Shown here: piece after piece, positions 7,714 to 15,747 of the stretch
How positions within the stretch are numbered: position 1 is the stretch's first letter
Layout of the letters: every line of letters starts with the position of its first letter
DNA from: an uncultured Acetatifactor sp.
GTDB lineage: Bacteria > Bacillota > Clostridia > Lachnospirales > Lachnospiraceae
Direction of reading: 5' to 3'
Length of the DNA stretch: 20,589 nt
Assembly: GCA_934394515.1 (NCBI GenBank)
Contig: CAKRRU010000035.1
Span: forward strand, 1-20,589
The notes under the pieces: model-generated
The model's input: the letters and a program-made list of their open reading frames with translations, nothing else
Database searches by the model: none
What the model was told of the DNA's origin: nothing
Position numbers and translations under genes: made by a program

Positions 7714-9429
7714 ATGAAAGAGAACGGTGGAAAAAATAGAAGAGAATGGGTTAAAAATGCAGCCATTATATTCTTATCCGTGATGTTGGTGCTGACATTT
7801 TTTTCCAACACATTTATGAATTATTCCCTGCCGGAGGTAGCGGCGCAGTATGTGCAGTCCGGTACGATCACGGCGAAGATCCGCGGTACCGGTACAGTGG
7901 AGAGCGGAGATCCGTATAATGTGAAGATCAACGAGACCCGTACGATATCCAGTGTGCTTGTAAAGACCGGTGATAAAGTAGAGAAGGGCGATATGCTCTT
8001 TTTACTGGAAGACAAGGAAAGTAAAGAACTGACTGAGGCACAGGCAGCATTAGATAAAGCAATGCTGGATTTTGAACTCGCACTTTTATCGGGAGATATT
8101 TCCAACGCTACCTTCCAGAACGTGCAGAATGGTAAGACATCTTCTGTCAGCACGTACCAAAGCCGTATTCTGGCAGCGGAAGCGGAAATCAAAAAGTGGC
8201 AGAAACAGGTGGATGAGGCTACCGATGCGATTAATCAGCTGAAGACTTCACAGGTCAACGTTGATGCGTCCGGAACCCCGGATGCCAGTTCCGAACAGGC
8301 AAAGGTTGATGCAGCGCAGGCAGTGTTAAACAGGGATGAAGTCAAAATTGCCAAAGACAAGGTCAGCGAATGGCAGACTGCCCAGGCAACCTGCCAGGCA
8401 ACGATTGATAAGTATAACGAACACATTGCAAGCTCCGTGTCCGGCAGTGATTTTGTCAATCAGGTGACAGAGACAGAGTATCAGCTGGCATTGCAGAACA
8501 AAGCCCGTTATCAGGAACTGATCGATGGAAAGCAGAGTGTTTTGAATGATGCAGCCAAAATGAGGGCATATAATGATAAAGTAAATGCTTTATCAGAGGC
8601 AAATAAAGAACTGGCGAACAAGCAAAACAGTAAGGAAAACAGCACCAATTCCCTGACTGTCCAGACACAGAACTGGCAGACAGAGCTGGATAAGCGCAAT
8701 ATTCAGCTCAAAGCTGCGCAGGATACCAAGGAACAGCTGCTGAAGGATATTTCTTCCGAACTGAATCTGGACTATCAGTTAGACAGCCTGCAAAAGCAGC
8801 GTGACGAGATCGCAAAAATGCAGGAAAATGCGGTGGGTGCCAGTGTGGAAGCACCGATCGCCGGTACGATCACGAGTGTAACAGTGAAGGCAGGCGATGA
8901 GGCACAGCCGGATACAGCGCTAGTGACCATGCAGCCGGAGGGAAAAGGATTTACCATGAGCTTTTCCGTGACCAATGAGCAGGCGAAGAGACTTTCGGTG
9001 GGAGACAAGGCAGATCTGGTGAACTCCTGGAGATACAATGATATGGATATCACACTGGCCAGCATCAAGCCGGATACCACGGATCCCGGACAGAAGAAAC
9101 TGCTGACCTTTGATATCACCGGTGATGAAGTGACTGCCGGACAGACATTGAATGTATCTGTGGGTCAGAAGAGCGCCAACTATGACCTGATCGTGCCCAA
9201 CAGTGCAATCAGAGAAGACAGTAACGGTAAGTTCATCCTGACCGTAGAATCCAAGAGCAGTCCTCTGGGCAACCGTTATGTGGCAACCCGTGTGGATGTG
9301 GAGGTACTGGCAAGTGATGATACACAGTCTGCCATCAGTGGTGGCCTGTATGGTTATGAATTTGTCATCACGACATCCACCAAGCCGGTAGAAGCAGGTA
9401 AACTGGTAAGACTTGCGAATAACTCATAA
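7714..9429 (+). CDS. MacA/HlyD-like membrane fusion (adaptor) protein
   Basis: 571 aa. A short basic cytoplasmic tail precedes one helix (about 15-35), then a long external part. Biotinyl-lipoyl-like halves are at about 55-98 (VKTGDKVEKGDMLFLLED) and 378-410 (VEAPIAGTITSVTVKAGDEAQPDTALV). The 280 residues between them are Ala/Gln/Lys-rich and strongly helical, with long heptad-like stretches, as in a coiled-coil hairpin. A beta-barrel and a membrane-proximal domain follow, including the family-like VPNSAIREDSNGKFILTV. In Gram-positives such adaptors work with MacB-type ABC proteins in peptide or drug export. The coiled coil is longer than in typical MacA. It follows the MalG-like gene by 52 nt with a GAGGAGAG site, and precedes the MacB-core gene, its likely partner. 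Confidence 0.88.
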   Translation: MKENGGKNRREWVKNAAIIFLSVMLVLTFFSNTFMNYSLPEVAAQYVQSGTITAKIRGTGTVESGDPYNVKINETRTISSVLVKTGDKVEKGDMLFLLEDKESKELTEAQAALDKAMLDFELALLSGDISNATFQNVQNGKTSSVSTYQSRILAAEAEIKKWQKQVDEATDAINQLKTSQVNVDASGTPDASSEQAKVDAAQAVLNRDEVKIAKDKVSEWQTAQATCQATIDKYNEHIASSVSGSDFVNQVTETEYQLALQNKARYQELIDGKQSVLNDAAKMRAYNDKVNALSEANKELANKQNSKENSTNSLTVQTQNWQTELDKRNIQLKAAQDTKEQLLKDISSELNLDYQLDSLQKQRDEIAKMQENAVGASVEAPIAGTITSVTVKAGDEAQPDTALVTMQPEGKGFTMSFSVTNEQAKRLSVGDKADLVNSWRYNDMDITLASIKPDTTDPGQKKLLTFDITGDEVTAGQTLNVSVGQKSANYDLIVPNSAIREDSNGKFILTVESKSSPLGNRYVATRVDVEVLASDDTQSAISGGLYGYEFVITTSTKPVEAGKLVRLANNS

Positions 9430-9471
9430 TGAAATCACAACAAATATCAAGGGAAGGAAGAAGCTGGTTCC

Positions 9472-10731
9472 ATGGCTCGAATTCATATACAGAATAACAA
9501 GAAGTTCATATGGTATGGCAGTGCACTTGTATCCTTCCTTCTGTTCCTGATCCTGCTTGTCTGGACGGGGCATCTGGCAGGCATGCAGGATGCACAGCAG
9601 ATGGCTTCCCGATGGAGCGAGAGTAATGATGTGGCGCAGGTCAGCTGCTTTTTCTCTCCCAATGCGGAAGTGACAGAAGATACCATTAAAAACTTCGAAT
9701 ATAATTTGAAAAGCACCTTGCAGGAGGCTTCGATTATCGAGACTTCAGAGAACCCGAGCGCAAGACTGTGGGCAGATGCCTACAGTGCGGATGGAAAGAT
9801 CACTCTGGTGAATGGCAGGAATACGTTAGAGGCGGATGCCATCGGCATTGGCGGTGATTTTTTCCTGTTTCATCCGCTGGAATTGATCACAGGACATTAT
9901 TTTTCAGGAAATGATCTGATGCAGGATTATTGCATTATCGATCAGGATACCGCATGGCAGCTGTTCGGTTCCAATGATGTGGTGGGAATGACCGTGTATA
10001 TCGGAAATGTGCCGCATATCGTGACGGGAGTGATCAGACGTCCGGAAGGACGCATGGAAGAGGCTGCCGGCCTGGATTCCACAGTGGTCTACGTATCGTA
10101 TGAAACATTGAATGCTTATGGTACCAATAATGGAATCAACCATTATGAGATCGTCATGCCGAATCCGGTCAGTGGATTTGCACTGGGAAAAGTGAAAGAG
10201 GGAATCGGTGTCGATGACAAAAATGTGGAAGTACTGGAAAACACCGTCAGATATTCTCTGTTAAATCGTTGCAAGACCATTCTTACTTTTGGTACCCGTT
10301 CTATGAACGGCAAGGCCATTATCTATCCTTATTGGGAAAATCTGGCAAGAGGCTATGAAGATATCATCGCACTGATGACTGTGTTTATGCTGCTATTGTT
10401 ATTGTATCCGGTTATGACGGTCCTCTGGGTATTCGTCCACTGGTGGCGTCATAAGGGATGGACCCTGAAAGATGTATGGAAGACCGGGAAGGATAAGCTG
10501 GAGCGTGCCGCGGAGCGCAGACGGGAAAAGAAGCATTCCCACAGAGAGACCGATGTGTTGGAAGATCTGGAACGGGAACTGGAAGAGGACCCTTACAAGG
10601 ACAGTACGTTCTCCTGGCTGACGGATGAACTTAAGGTAGAGGAGTTAGACGAGACAGAAAAACAACATGGTGAACCGACAGAGGATTTACGGGAAAAAGC
10701 AGAAGATGAAATAAAAGGTACACAAGAATGA
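9472..10731 (+). CDS. MacB-periplasmic-core-like membrane protein without FtsX permease helices
   Basis: 419 aa. Helix 1 is at about 13-34, followed by an external domain (about 35-296) with MacB_PCD-like features: a DDxxIGIGGDFFLFHPLELITGHYF-type stretch, IIDQDTAWQLFGSNDVVGMTVYIGNVPHIVTGVI, and DSTVVYVSYETL. These resemble the MacB core lines in which the domain reports gap/permission motifs. One more helix (298-325) is followed by a 94-residue cytoplasmic tail very rich in Glu, Lys, Arg and Asp. Real MacB/FtsX permeases have three helices after the core; here only one is present, so it cannot form the usual four-helix subunit alone. No ATPase domain is present. It may be an anchor or sensor partner for the upstream adaptor. 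The MacB-like assignment is by pattern only. The ribosome binding site GGAAGGAAG is 11 nt upstream. Confidence 0.7.
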   Translation: MARIHIQNNKKFIWYGSALVSFLLFLILLVWTGHLAGMQDAQQMASRWSESNDVAQVSCFFSPNAEVTEDTIKNFEYNLKSTLQEASIIETSENPSARLWADAYSADGKITLVNGRNTLEADAIGIGGDFFLFHPLELITGHYFSGNDLMQDYCIIDQDTAWQLFGSNDVVGMTVYIGNVPHIVTGVIRRPEGRMEEAAGLDSTVVYVSYETLNAYGTNNGINHYEIVMPNPVSGFALGKVKEGIGVDDKNVEVLENTVRYSLLNRCKTILTFGTRSMNGKAIIYPYWENLARGYEDIIALMTVFMLLLLLYPVMTVLWVFVHWWRHKGWTLKDVWKTGKDKLERAAERRREKKHSHRETDVLEDLERELEEDPYKDSTFSWLTDELKVEELDETEKQHGEPTEDLREKAEDEIKGTQE

Positions 10732-10776
10732 TTTGAAACAATAACAAAAGACACAGAGACAAAAAGGAGAGGGAGC

Positions 10777-13305
10777 ATGAAAAAGAAAGGAAAGAAGCTG
10801 GTCAGCTTAGCACTGACATTTGCGATGATCGCAGGACTGACTGCCTGCGGAAAAGGCGGCAACGGCGGAAACGGAGGAAGCGCATCCTCAGATTCCGGTC
10901 TTGCAAAACAATATGTATATCAGGAACAGCCGTTAGATCTCGGTGTCGATTCGGATAGTGTTGGTGTCAATCTTCTGACGTTGCAGGATGATACCGTATA
11001 TTTCATGTATGAGGAATATGATTATTCGGGCGACGGTACAGAAAGTACCCTGAAACTGTTGACCATGAAAAAGGACGGATCGGATAGTAAGACCGTGGAA
11101 CTTCCGAAGTGGAAGGAAGGGGAAGAGCCGGAGAAACCTGCATCTTCCGGAGGCACGGATGAGCCCTCGGATACGCCGGCAGACGGAGACGGTGGCGTTG
11201 CGGTGCCCTTGGCACGGACGGAAGAAATGTTATCTTCAGCTATTGTCGAAGATGTGGCGGATGCATCTGCTGACGGAACGACATACGGAGGATATTCTTA
11301 TACGTCTGTGTCAAATTGTCTGATCGGAGCAGACGGCAATCTCTACGGTATCCGGAATCATTACAGTGAGTTTTATATCGGAGAGGAATATAACAGTACC
11401 AATGACTATGCACTGCTTTGCTGGGATACAGACGGCAATATCGTCTGGGAAGCAGATCTGAACGATATGCAGGGAGAAGAGGGAAGCTATGTCTGGGTAT
11501 ACAGCATGCTGTCGAATGCGGACGGTTCTCTGACTCTGTTGTTAAGCGGAGACAAATGGGAAAAATGCACTGTGACGGAGGAGGGTATCTCAGATCGGAA
11601 AGATCTGCCGGAAGCAGCGGCAACCTTGTTCAATAACGCGAATACAACCATCAATGCCGGTGACGGAAAGCTTCAGGTCATCTATTGGGATGAGAACAAT
11701 TATACGGATATGTATATTGCTTCCTATGATGCTGCTACCGATGCGGTTTCGGAAGGAGTGCAGCTTTCCGATACCTTTTCCAATAACGGATATTCCAGCC
11801 TGGTGCCCGGTGACGGCGATATTTTGTATTATTCCAACAGTAACGGCGTGTTCAGTTATAATATCCGGACACAGGAGATAAAGCAGATCATGAGTTATAT
11901 CAACTCTGATGTGGCGACGACCAGTATGAATAATTTCCTGATACTGAGTGATGACCAGTTTATCGGATTTTACTATGAAAGTTCTACCGGAACGACGAAG
12001 GGCAGTCTGTTCACCTATGTGAATCCTGCGGATATCAAGGATAAAAAGGTGTTGGTACTGGCCGGTAACTATGTGGATTATTCCCTGAAGAGCAGAATCG
12101 TTGACTATAATAAGACCAATGAGGATTACCGTATTGTAGTCAAGGAGTATAACAGCTACAATACTTCCGATGACTATACCCTCGGCCTGAAGCAGTTAAA
12201 TAATGACATTATCTCCGGAGGTATGCCGGATATCCTGATCGCAGACACCAATATTCCCATGGAAAGCTACATTAACAAGGGGCTGGTGGCGAATGTAGAC
12301 GATCTGATCGCAAAGGACGAGGAATTGTCCAAGAATGAATATCTGCAGAATGTCTGGGATGCTTACCGCGTGAACGGTAAATTATACAATGTGATTCCTT
12401 CCTTCTATATCGGTACTATGGTAGGTAAGACTTCGATCTTCGGAGACCGTACTTCCATCACCATGGATGAATTACAGAACATTCAGGCAGAGGTACCTGA
12501 GGCAACGGCGCTCTTTGGCGATACTGTGATTAGAGAGAATTTCCTGTATACGATGATGAGTTATTGCGGCAGTGATTTCGTGGATGTCTCTACCGGAAAA
12601 TGTGCTTTTGACACGGATAATTTTGTAGCAATGCTGGCCTATGCGGGAACTTTACCGGAAGAATATGGTGAAGACTATTGGGGAGAAGATTATTGGAATG
12701 ATTATCAGTCCCAGTTCCGTGATAACCGGACGCTGCTGGCAAATACGACGATCAGTTCCATTCGTGATCTGAACGGTGTGATCAACGGACAGTTCGGTGA
12801 GGATGTATCTTTTGTCGGATTCCCGACGGATAGTGGAATGGGATCCATCATCTGGAACGGTAATTTCAATTTCGCATTGTCCGCAAAGTCAGGGAACCTG
12901 GACGGTGCCTGGGAGTTCGTGCGGTATTATCTGACACAGGAATATCAGAATACGATACAGGACAAGGAATACAACCTGCCGGTACTGCGCAGCTCCTTTG
13001 AAGCGTCTGTGGCGACAGCTACCGAAAAACCGTATTATCTGGATGAAAACGGCAACAAGGTAGAATATGATGAGACCTATTACATCAACGATGAGGAAAT
13101 CATCTTACCGCAGCTGACGAAGGAACAGGTGGATAAGATCGTAAGTTTTGTGGAAAGCGTGAATAAACGTGCCTACTACAACGAAGCCATCACCAATATC
13201 ATCTCTGAGGAAGCCGGTGCTTATTTCTCCGGACAGAAGAGTGCCAGGGACGTGGCAGGCGTTATCCAGAGCCGCGTGCAGGTCTATGTGAACGAGAACA
13301 GATAG
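10777..13305 (+). CDS. Propeller-fused solute-binding lipoprotein SBP2
   Basis: 842 aa, paralogue of SBP1. Lipobox LTAC gives lipidated C24, followed by a Gly/Asn/Ser linker. Propeller-like DG turns lie near 71, 186, 219, 249, 296, 346 and 392. A Pro/Glu/Ser/Asp-rich insert of about 60 residues (about 110-165) between the first two turns is absent from SBP1. The solute-binding domain runs from about 422 to the end (VLVLAGNYVDYSLKSRIVDYNKTNEDY..., GGMPDILIADTN..., NLDGAWEFVRYYL). It aligns along its length with SBP1, with the closest match in the C-terminal 40 residues (ITNII-EEA...GQKSA-DVA-VIQSRVQVYVNENR). The strong AAGGAGAGGG site and 45-nt gap place it in the same transcript. Two binding proteins for one permease pair suggests two ligands or two stages of capture; this is inference. 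Confidence 0.88.
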   Translation: MKKKGKKLVSLALTFAMIAGLTACGKGGNGGNGGSASSDSGLAKQYVYQEQPLDLGVDSDSVGVNLLTLQDDTVYFMYEEYDYSGDGTESTLKLLTMKKDGSDSKTVELPKWKEGEEPEKPASSGGTDEPSDTPADGDGGVAVPLARTEEMLSSAIVEDVADASADGTTYGGYSYTSVSNCLIGADGNLYGIRNHYSEFYIGEEYNSTNDYALLCWDTDGNIVWEADLNDMQGEEGSYVWVYSMLSNADGSLTLLLSGDKWEKCTVTEEGISDRKDLPEAAATLFNNANTTINAGDGKLQVIYWDENNYTDMYIASYDAATDAVSEGVQLSDTFSNNGYSSLVPGDGDILYYSNSNGVFSYNIRTQEIKQIMSYINSDVATTSMNNFLILSDDQFIGFYYESSTGTTKGSLFTYVNPADIKDKKVLVLAGNYVDYSLKSRIVDYNKTNEDYRIVVKEYNSYNTSDDYTLGLKQLNNDIISGGMPDILIADTNIPMESYINKGLVANVDDLIAKDEELSKNEYLQNVWDAYRVNGKLYNVIPSFYIGTMVGKTSIFGDRTSITMDELQNIQAEVPEATALFGDTVIRENFLYTMMSYCGSDFVDVSTGKCAFDTDNFVAMLAYAGTLPEEYGEDYWGEDYWNDYQSQFRDNRTLLANTTISSIRDLNGVINGQFGEDVSFVGFPTDSGMGSIIWNGNFNFALSAKSGNLDGAWEFVRYYLTQEYQNTIQDKEYNLPVLRSSFEASVATATEKPYYLDENGNKVEYDETYYINDEEIILPQLTKEQVDKIVSFVESVNKRAYYNEAITNIISEEAGAYFSGQKSARDVAGVIQSRVQVYVNENR

Positions 13306-13349
13306 ACAGAAGATAAAGGCTGTAAATAAAAGACGAATCTTATAATAAC

Positions 13350-13383
13350 AAAGGCGGTTCACAGATCAGTGTGAATCGCCTTT
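13350..13383. terminator. Likely bidirectional terminator between convergent SBP2 and metallopeptidase genes
   Basis: Left arm AAAGGCGGTTCACA (13350-13363), loop GATCAG, right arm TGTGAATCGCCTTT (13370-13383): 14 bp with one G-T wobble. On + the arm ends TTTCG, a short T-tract; on - the stem is followed by a longer TTTGTTATTAT. It ends the six-gene operon on + and the 13395-13832 gene on -. Confidence 0.82.
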
Positions 13384-13394
13384 CGTGTTAAATA

Positions 13395-13832
13395 TCAGCT
13401 GAGCCGGATCGGAATCCCCTGTTTTTGCAGGTGATTTTCCAGAGTCAGTTCATGTCCGTGGTCTCGCAGCCACTGCTTGTAGACTCGGTAATCCGGCATA
13501 ATGCGCTCTACCATGTTCCAGAAATCCCTGGAATGATTCATATGGGTCAGATGGCAGAGCTCATGGACTACCACATAATCAAGCGGTCCTGCAGGACCGT
13601 AGATCAGGCGGTAATTAAAAGAGAGCGTGCCTCTGGAAGAACAGCTGCCCCAACGGGTCTTCTGATCTCTGATGGTGATAGAGGTATAGTGTCCGCCGGT
13701 GAACCGGTGATAATATGCCACGCGGTTTGTGAAAACTTCTCTGGCGGCATTACGATATCGGTTTTCCAAAGCCTGTAGTCTGCGGATCTCCGCAGCGGTT
13801 AGGGGACGATTGTCAAAATATTCCGTAGACAT
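13395..13832 (-). CDS. YgjP/SprT-like zinc metallopeptidase (M48-like, DUF45)
   Basis: 145 aa, cytoplasmic. The HExxH site reads HELCHLTHMNHSRDFW, with zinc ligands at H90, H94 and the later NHS His and E91 as catalytic base. The upstream TRWGSCSSRGTLSFNYRLI motif is the signature of YgjP-type (DUF45) proteins, which sit in the SprT/WLM metallopeptidase group. The natural substrate of these is poorly known. The protein is shorter than the usual about 230 aa because the N-terminal beta-rich half is missing. The start is uncertain: ATG at 13832 has AAGAAAGG 13 nt upstream; ATG at 13844 has the same site only one base away; GTG at 13898 has none and would run through the palindrome at 13880-13893. 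It is convergent with the transport operon and divergent from thiN. Confidence 0.84.
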   Translation of the reverse strand: MSTEYFDNRPLTAAEIRRLQALENRYRNAAREVFTNRVAYYHRFTGGHYTSITIRDQKTRWGSCSSRGTLSFNYRLIYGPAGPLDYVVVHELCHLTHMNHSRDFWNMVERIMPDYRVYKQWLRDHGHELTLENHLQKQGIPIRLS

Positions 13833-13879
13833 ACTTATGACCATGCCTTTCTTATATATTTCAGTAACAGTTATAACGG

Positions 13880-13932
13880 TTTCGTATACGAAATTCACAC
13901 TTGTGTCGGAACCGGGGCATTTTTTGTGTCGG
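13880..13932. promoter_or_regulatory. Palindrome and direct repeats in the metallopeptidase leader
   Basis: TTTCGTATACGAAA (13880-13893) is a perfect 14-bp palindrome. Next to it, TTGTGTCGG occurs twice in the same orientation (13901-13909 and 13924-13932), 23 bp apart, close to two helical turns. Immediately beyond lies CGGCAG-A-CTGCCG (13930-13942), a 6-bp inverted repeat. All lie between the minus-strand promoter and the likely start of the metallopeptidase gene, where a repressor or leader-RNA element would act. No specific regulator is identified. Confidence 0.45.
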
Positions 13933-13952
13933 CAGACTGCCGGAACAGCTTA

Positions 13953-13981
13953 AATATACCGCCAATCTCTTGAAATGTAAA
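13953..13981 (-). promoter_or_regulatory. Minus-strand promoter of the metallopeptidase gene
   Basis: On the minus strand: -35 TTTACA (plus coordinates 13976-13981), 17-nt spacer, -10 TATATT (13953-13958), both one base from consensus. Predicted start near 13946, about 110 nt before the ATG at 13832. Confidence 0.72.
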
Positions 13982-13998
13982 CTTGGAAATTATACAAT
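13970..13998 (+). promoter_or_regulatory. Plus-strand promoter of thiN
   Basis: -35 TTGAAA (13970-13975), 17-nt spacer, -10 TACAAT (13993-13998). Predicted start near 14005. The -35 directly abuts the -35 of the opposing minus-strand promoter. Confidence 0.72.
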
Positions 13999-14004
13999 AG
14001 TCCG

Positions 14005-14181
14005 TAGCAGTTCAGCGGTGAAGATAGTTGGTAACGATTTTTGCATGATTTTGCAAATAGGAAGATATTCATGAGCTGAGAACTGTCAGGAACAAAGAAA
14101 AATACGAAGTGATTTTAAAAGCGTAATAATGTGGCTTTATGGGTAGTATGAATGAAAATTTTGTACAGAAAGGATTACGAA
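14005..14181 (+). other. Long thiN leader, no gene seen
   Basis: The untranslated leader of about 175 nt completes a roughly 350-nt gene-free gap between the metallopeptidase and thiN. It contains one small hairpin, TTTGCA-TGATTT-TGCAAA (14040-14057), and no open frame with a ribosome binding site. A CTGAGA string near 14077 recalls the TPP-riboswitch core, but the second conserved half is absent, so no riboswitch is called. Confidence 0.4.
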
Positions 14182-14832
14182 ATGAGTAAATGTATTTTGA
14201 TCGGCGCTGGAGATCTCACAATGGGAGAATTGTCCGTAGCGAATGATGATTATGTCATTGCGGTAGACGGGGGCTTAAGCTATTGTAGTATTTTGAATGT
14301 GGAGCCGGATTTGATCCTGGGAGATTTCGATTCCGTGAGTGAGCAGGAAAAACTGGCGGTAGAACAGTTAAAACAGACAGTTCCTGAGAAAATCTGCCAG
14401 CTGCCGGTATGCAAGGATGATACCGATATGTTGGCGGCAATCAAAAAAGGGTTGGAACTGGGATATACGGATTTTCGCATTTATGCGGCTACCGGCGGCA
14501 GATTCGATCATACACTGGCGAATATCCAGTGCCTGCTGTATCTGAAAAATCACGGTGCTGTGGGGTATCTCGTAGACGGCATGGGAATGGTGCTGGTACT
14601 TCAGAACGAATCAGTGCATTTCCGGAAAGAACTGGAAGGCACCATGTCGTTATTTGCATTGACCGGGGAGGCAAAAGGGGTAAATATCCGCGGTATGAAA
14701 TATCCTTTGGAAAATGCAGTGATCACGAATGATTTTCCTATCGGGATCAGCAATGAATTCATCGGGGAAGCAGCGGAGGTATCTGTGGAGGACGGAGAAC
14801 TGGTATGTATGATCAGTTATTGTATGGAATAA
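14182..14832 (+). CDS. thiN: Thiamine pyrophosphokinase
   Basis: 216 aa, cytoplasmic. Transfers pyrophosphate from ATP to thiamine to give thiamine diphosphate. Family motifs in order: AVDGG (27-31), LGDFDS (46-51), CKDDTDM (77-83) and GATGGRFDHTLANI-type ATGGRFDHTLANI (103-115); the acidic groups bind Mg2+ and nucleotide. The C-terminal beta-barrel-like half (MSLFALTGEAKGVNIRGMKYPL) binds thiamine. The chosen start has AGAAAGGA 6-7 nt upstream; an in-frame ATG at 14152 has none. In many Firmicutes this gene follows rsgA and rpe; here it stands alone behind its own promoter. A separate transcript for the next gene is likely but not proven, as the 103-nt gap has only a weak A/T hairpin. Confidence 0.93.
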   Translation: MSKCILIGAGDLTMGELSVANDDYVIAVDGGLSYCSILNVEPDLILGDFDSVSEQEKLAVEQLKQTVPEKICQLPVCKDDTDMLAAIKKGLELGYTDFRIYAATGGRFDHTLANIQCLLYLKNHGAVGYLVDGMGMVLVLQNESVHFRKELEGTMSLFALTGEAKGVNIRGMKYPLENAVITNDFPIGISNEFIGEAAEVSVEDGELVCMISYCME

Positions 14833-14935
14833 CGTACTGACACATATCTTTAGAAAATCTTTCGTTTTTTCTACAGATGAAATTTGAAAATAGAATGTAA
14901 AATGCAATTATTAAAAGTCAGAATGAGAGGGAGCT

Positions 14936-15652
14936 ATGGAGAATAATAACTATCACATCCTGATCGTGGAGGATGACAAAGAGATCAGAGACGGTGTGGA
15001 AATCTATCTGAAAAACCAGGGATATCAGGTGTGGAAAGCCGCGAACGGGAAGGAAGGACTGGAGGTCGTAGCGGCACAGGAGATTCATCTGGCAATTCTG
15101 GATATCATGATGCCGGTGATGGACGGTGTGACCATGCTAATGAAACTGCGGGAGCAGAACAAGGAATTTCCGGTCATCATGCTGTCGGCCAAGTCTGAGG
15201 AAGTGGATAAGATCATGGGACTGAATATGGGGGCGGACGACTATGTGACGAAGCCGTTTACCCCATTGGAACTGTTGGCCAGAGTAAATTCCCATCTGCG
15301 CAGATATTCCAAATATCTGACTGCGGTAAATGGAGAAGAACAGGAGAAATCCCATGTGTACACGATCGGTGGTCTGGAACTCAATGAAGAGACTGTGGAA
15401 GTGACCGTGGACGGGGAAACTGTGAAGCTGACCCCTATGGAGTTCAAAATCGTGCAGCTTCTGATCAAAAATCCCGGCAGAGTATTTTCCGCGGATGAGA
15501 TCTATGAACGGATCTGGAACGAGAAGGCAGTCAATACCGATACTATTATGGTACATGTAAGAAATATCCGGGAAAAGATAGAGATCGATCCCAGAAATCC
15601 CAAGTATCTGAAAGTGGTATGGGGTGTCGGGTATAAGATAGATAAGCAGTAA
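14936..15652 (+). CDS. OmpR/PhoB-family response regulator
   Basis: 238 aa, cytoplasmic DNA-binding regulator. Receiver domain 6-120: acidic pocket E12-D13-D14, phospho-acceptor D56 (LDIMMP), switch S84, and K106 in TKPF. Winged-helix domain about 140-236 (LTPMEFKIVQLLIKNPGRVFSADEIYERIW...VHVRNIREKIE...VWGVGYKI). All key residues are present, so it should be phosphorylated normally. ATG 14936 follows GAGAGGGAG. A weak promoter is possible upstream (TTGAAA 14884-14889 with a poor -10). The sensor kinase gene lies 95 nt downstream and is its probable partner. The sequence is close in type to VanR-like regulators of Clostridia, but no target is shown. Confidence 0.93.
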   Translation: MENNNYHILIVEDDKEIRDGVEIYLKNQGYQVWKAANGKEGLEVVAAQEIHLAILDIMMPVMDGVTMLMKLREQNKEFPVIMLSAKSEEVDKIMGLNMGADDYVTKPFTPLELLARVNSHLRRYSKYLTAVNGEEQEKSHVYTIGGLELNEETVEVTVDGETVKLTPMEFKIVQLLIKNPGRVFSADEIYERIWNEKAVNTDTIMVHVRNIREKIEIDPRNPKYLKVVWGVGYKIDKQ

Positions 15653-15697
15653 TTGTATGATTACAGTAAATATCTATTACGCAGTGTAGGAGACATC

Positions 15698-15721
15698 TTA
15701 CATATGCAAAGATTTATGTAA
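15698..15721 (+). repeat. Small inverted repeat between regulator and kinase
   Basis: TTACATA (15698-15704) and TATGTAA (15715-15721), with a 10-nt loop, just before the kinase ribosome binding site at 15736-15743. It may influence kinase translation or be a regulator site; function not known. Confidence 0.4.
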
Positions 15722-15747
15722 AACAGCAGTTGTGTGGAGAAAGAAAA

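Noticed and set aside
14005..14181. TPP riboswitch before thiN
   Set aside because: A CTGAGA string exists, but the conserved second half of the aptamer and the closing stems are absent.
15687..15721. Mini-ORF MQRFM after a GGAG site, upstream of the kinase
   Set aside because: Only five codons and the spacing is poor; more easily explained as chance in the inverted repeat.
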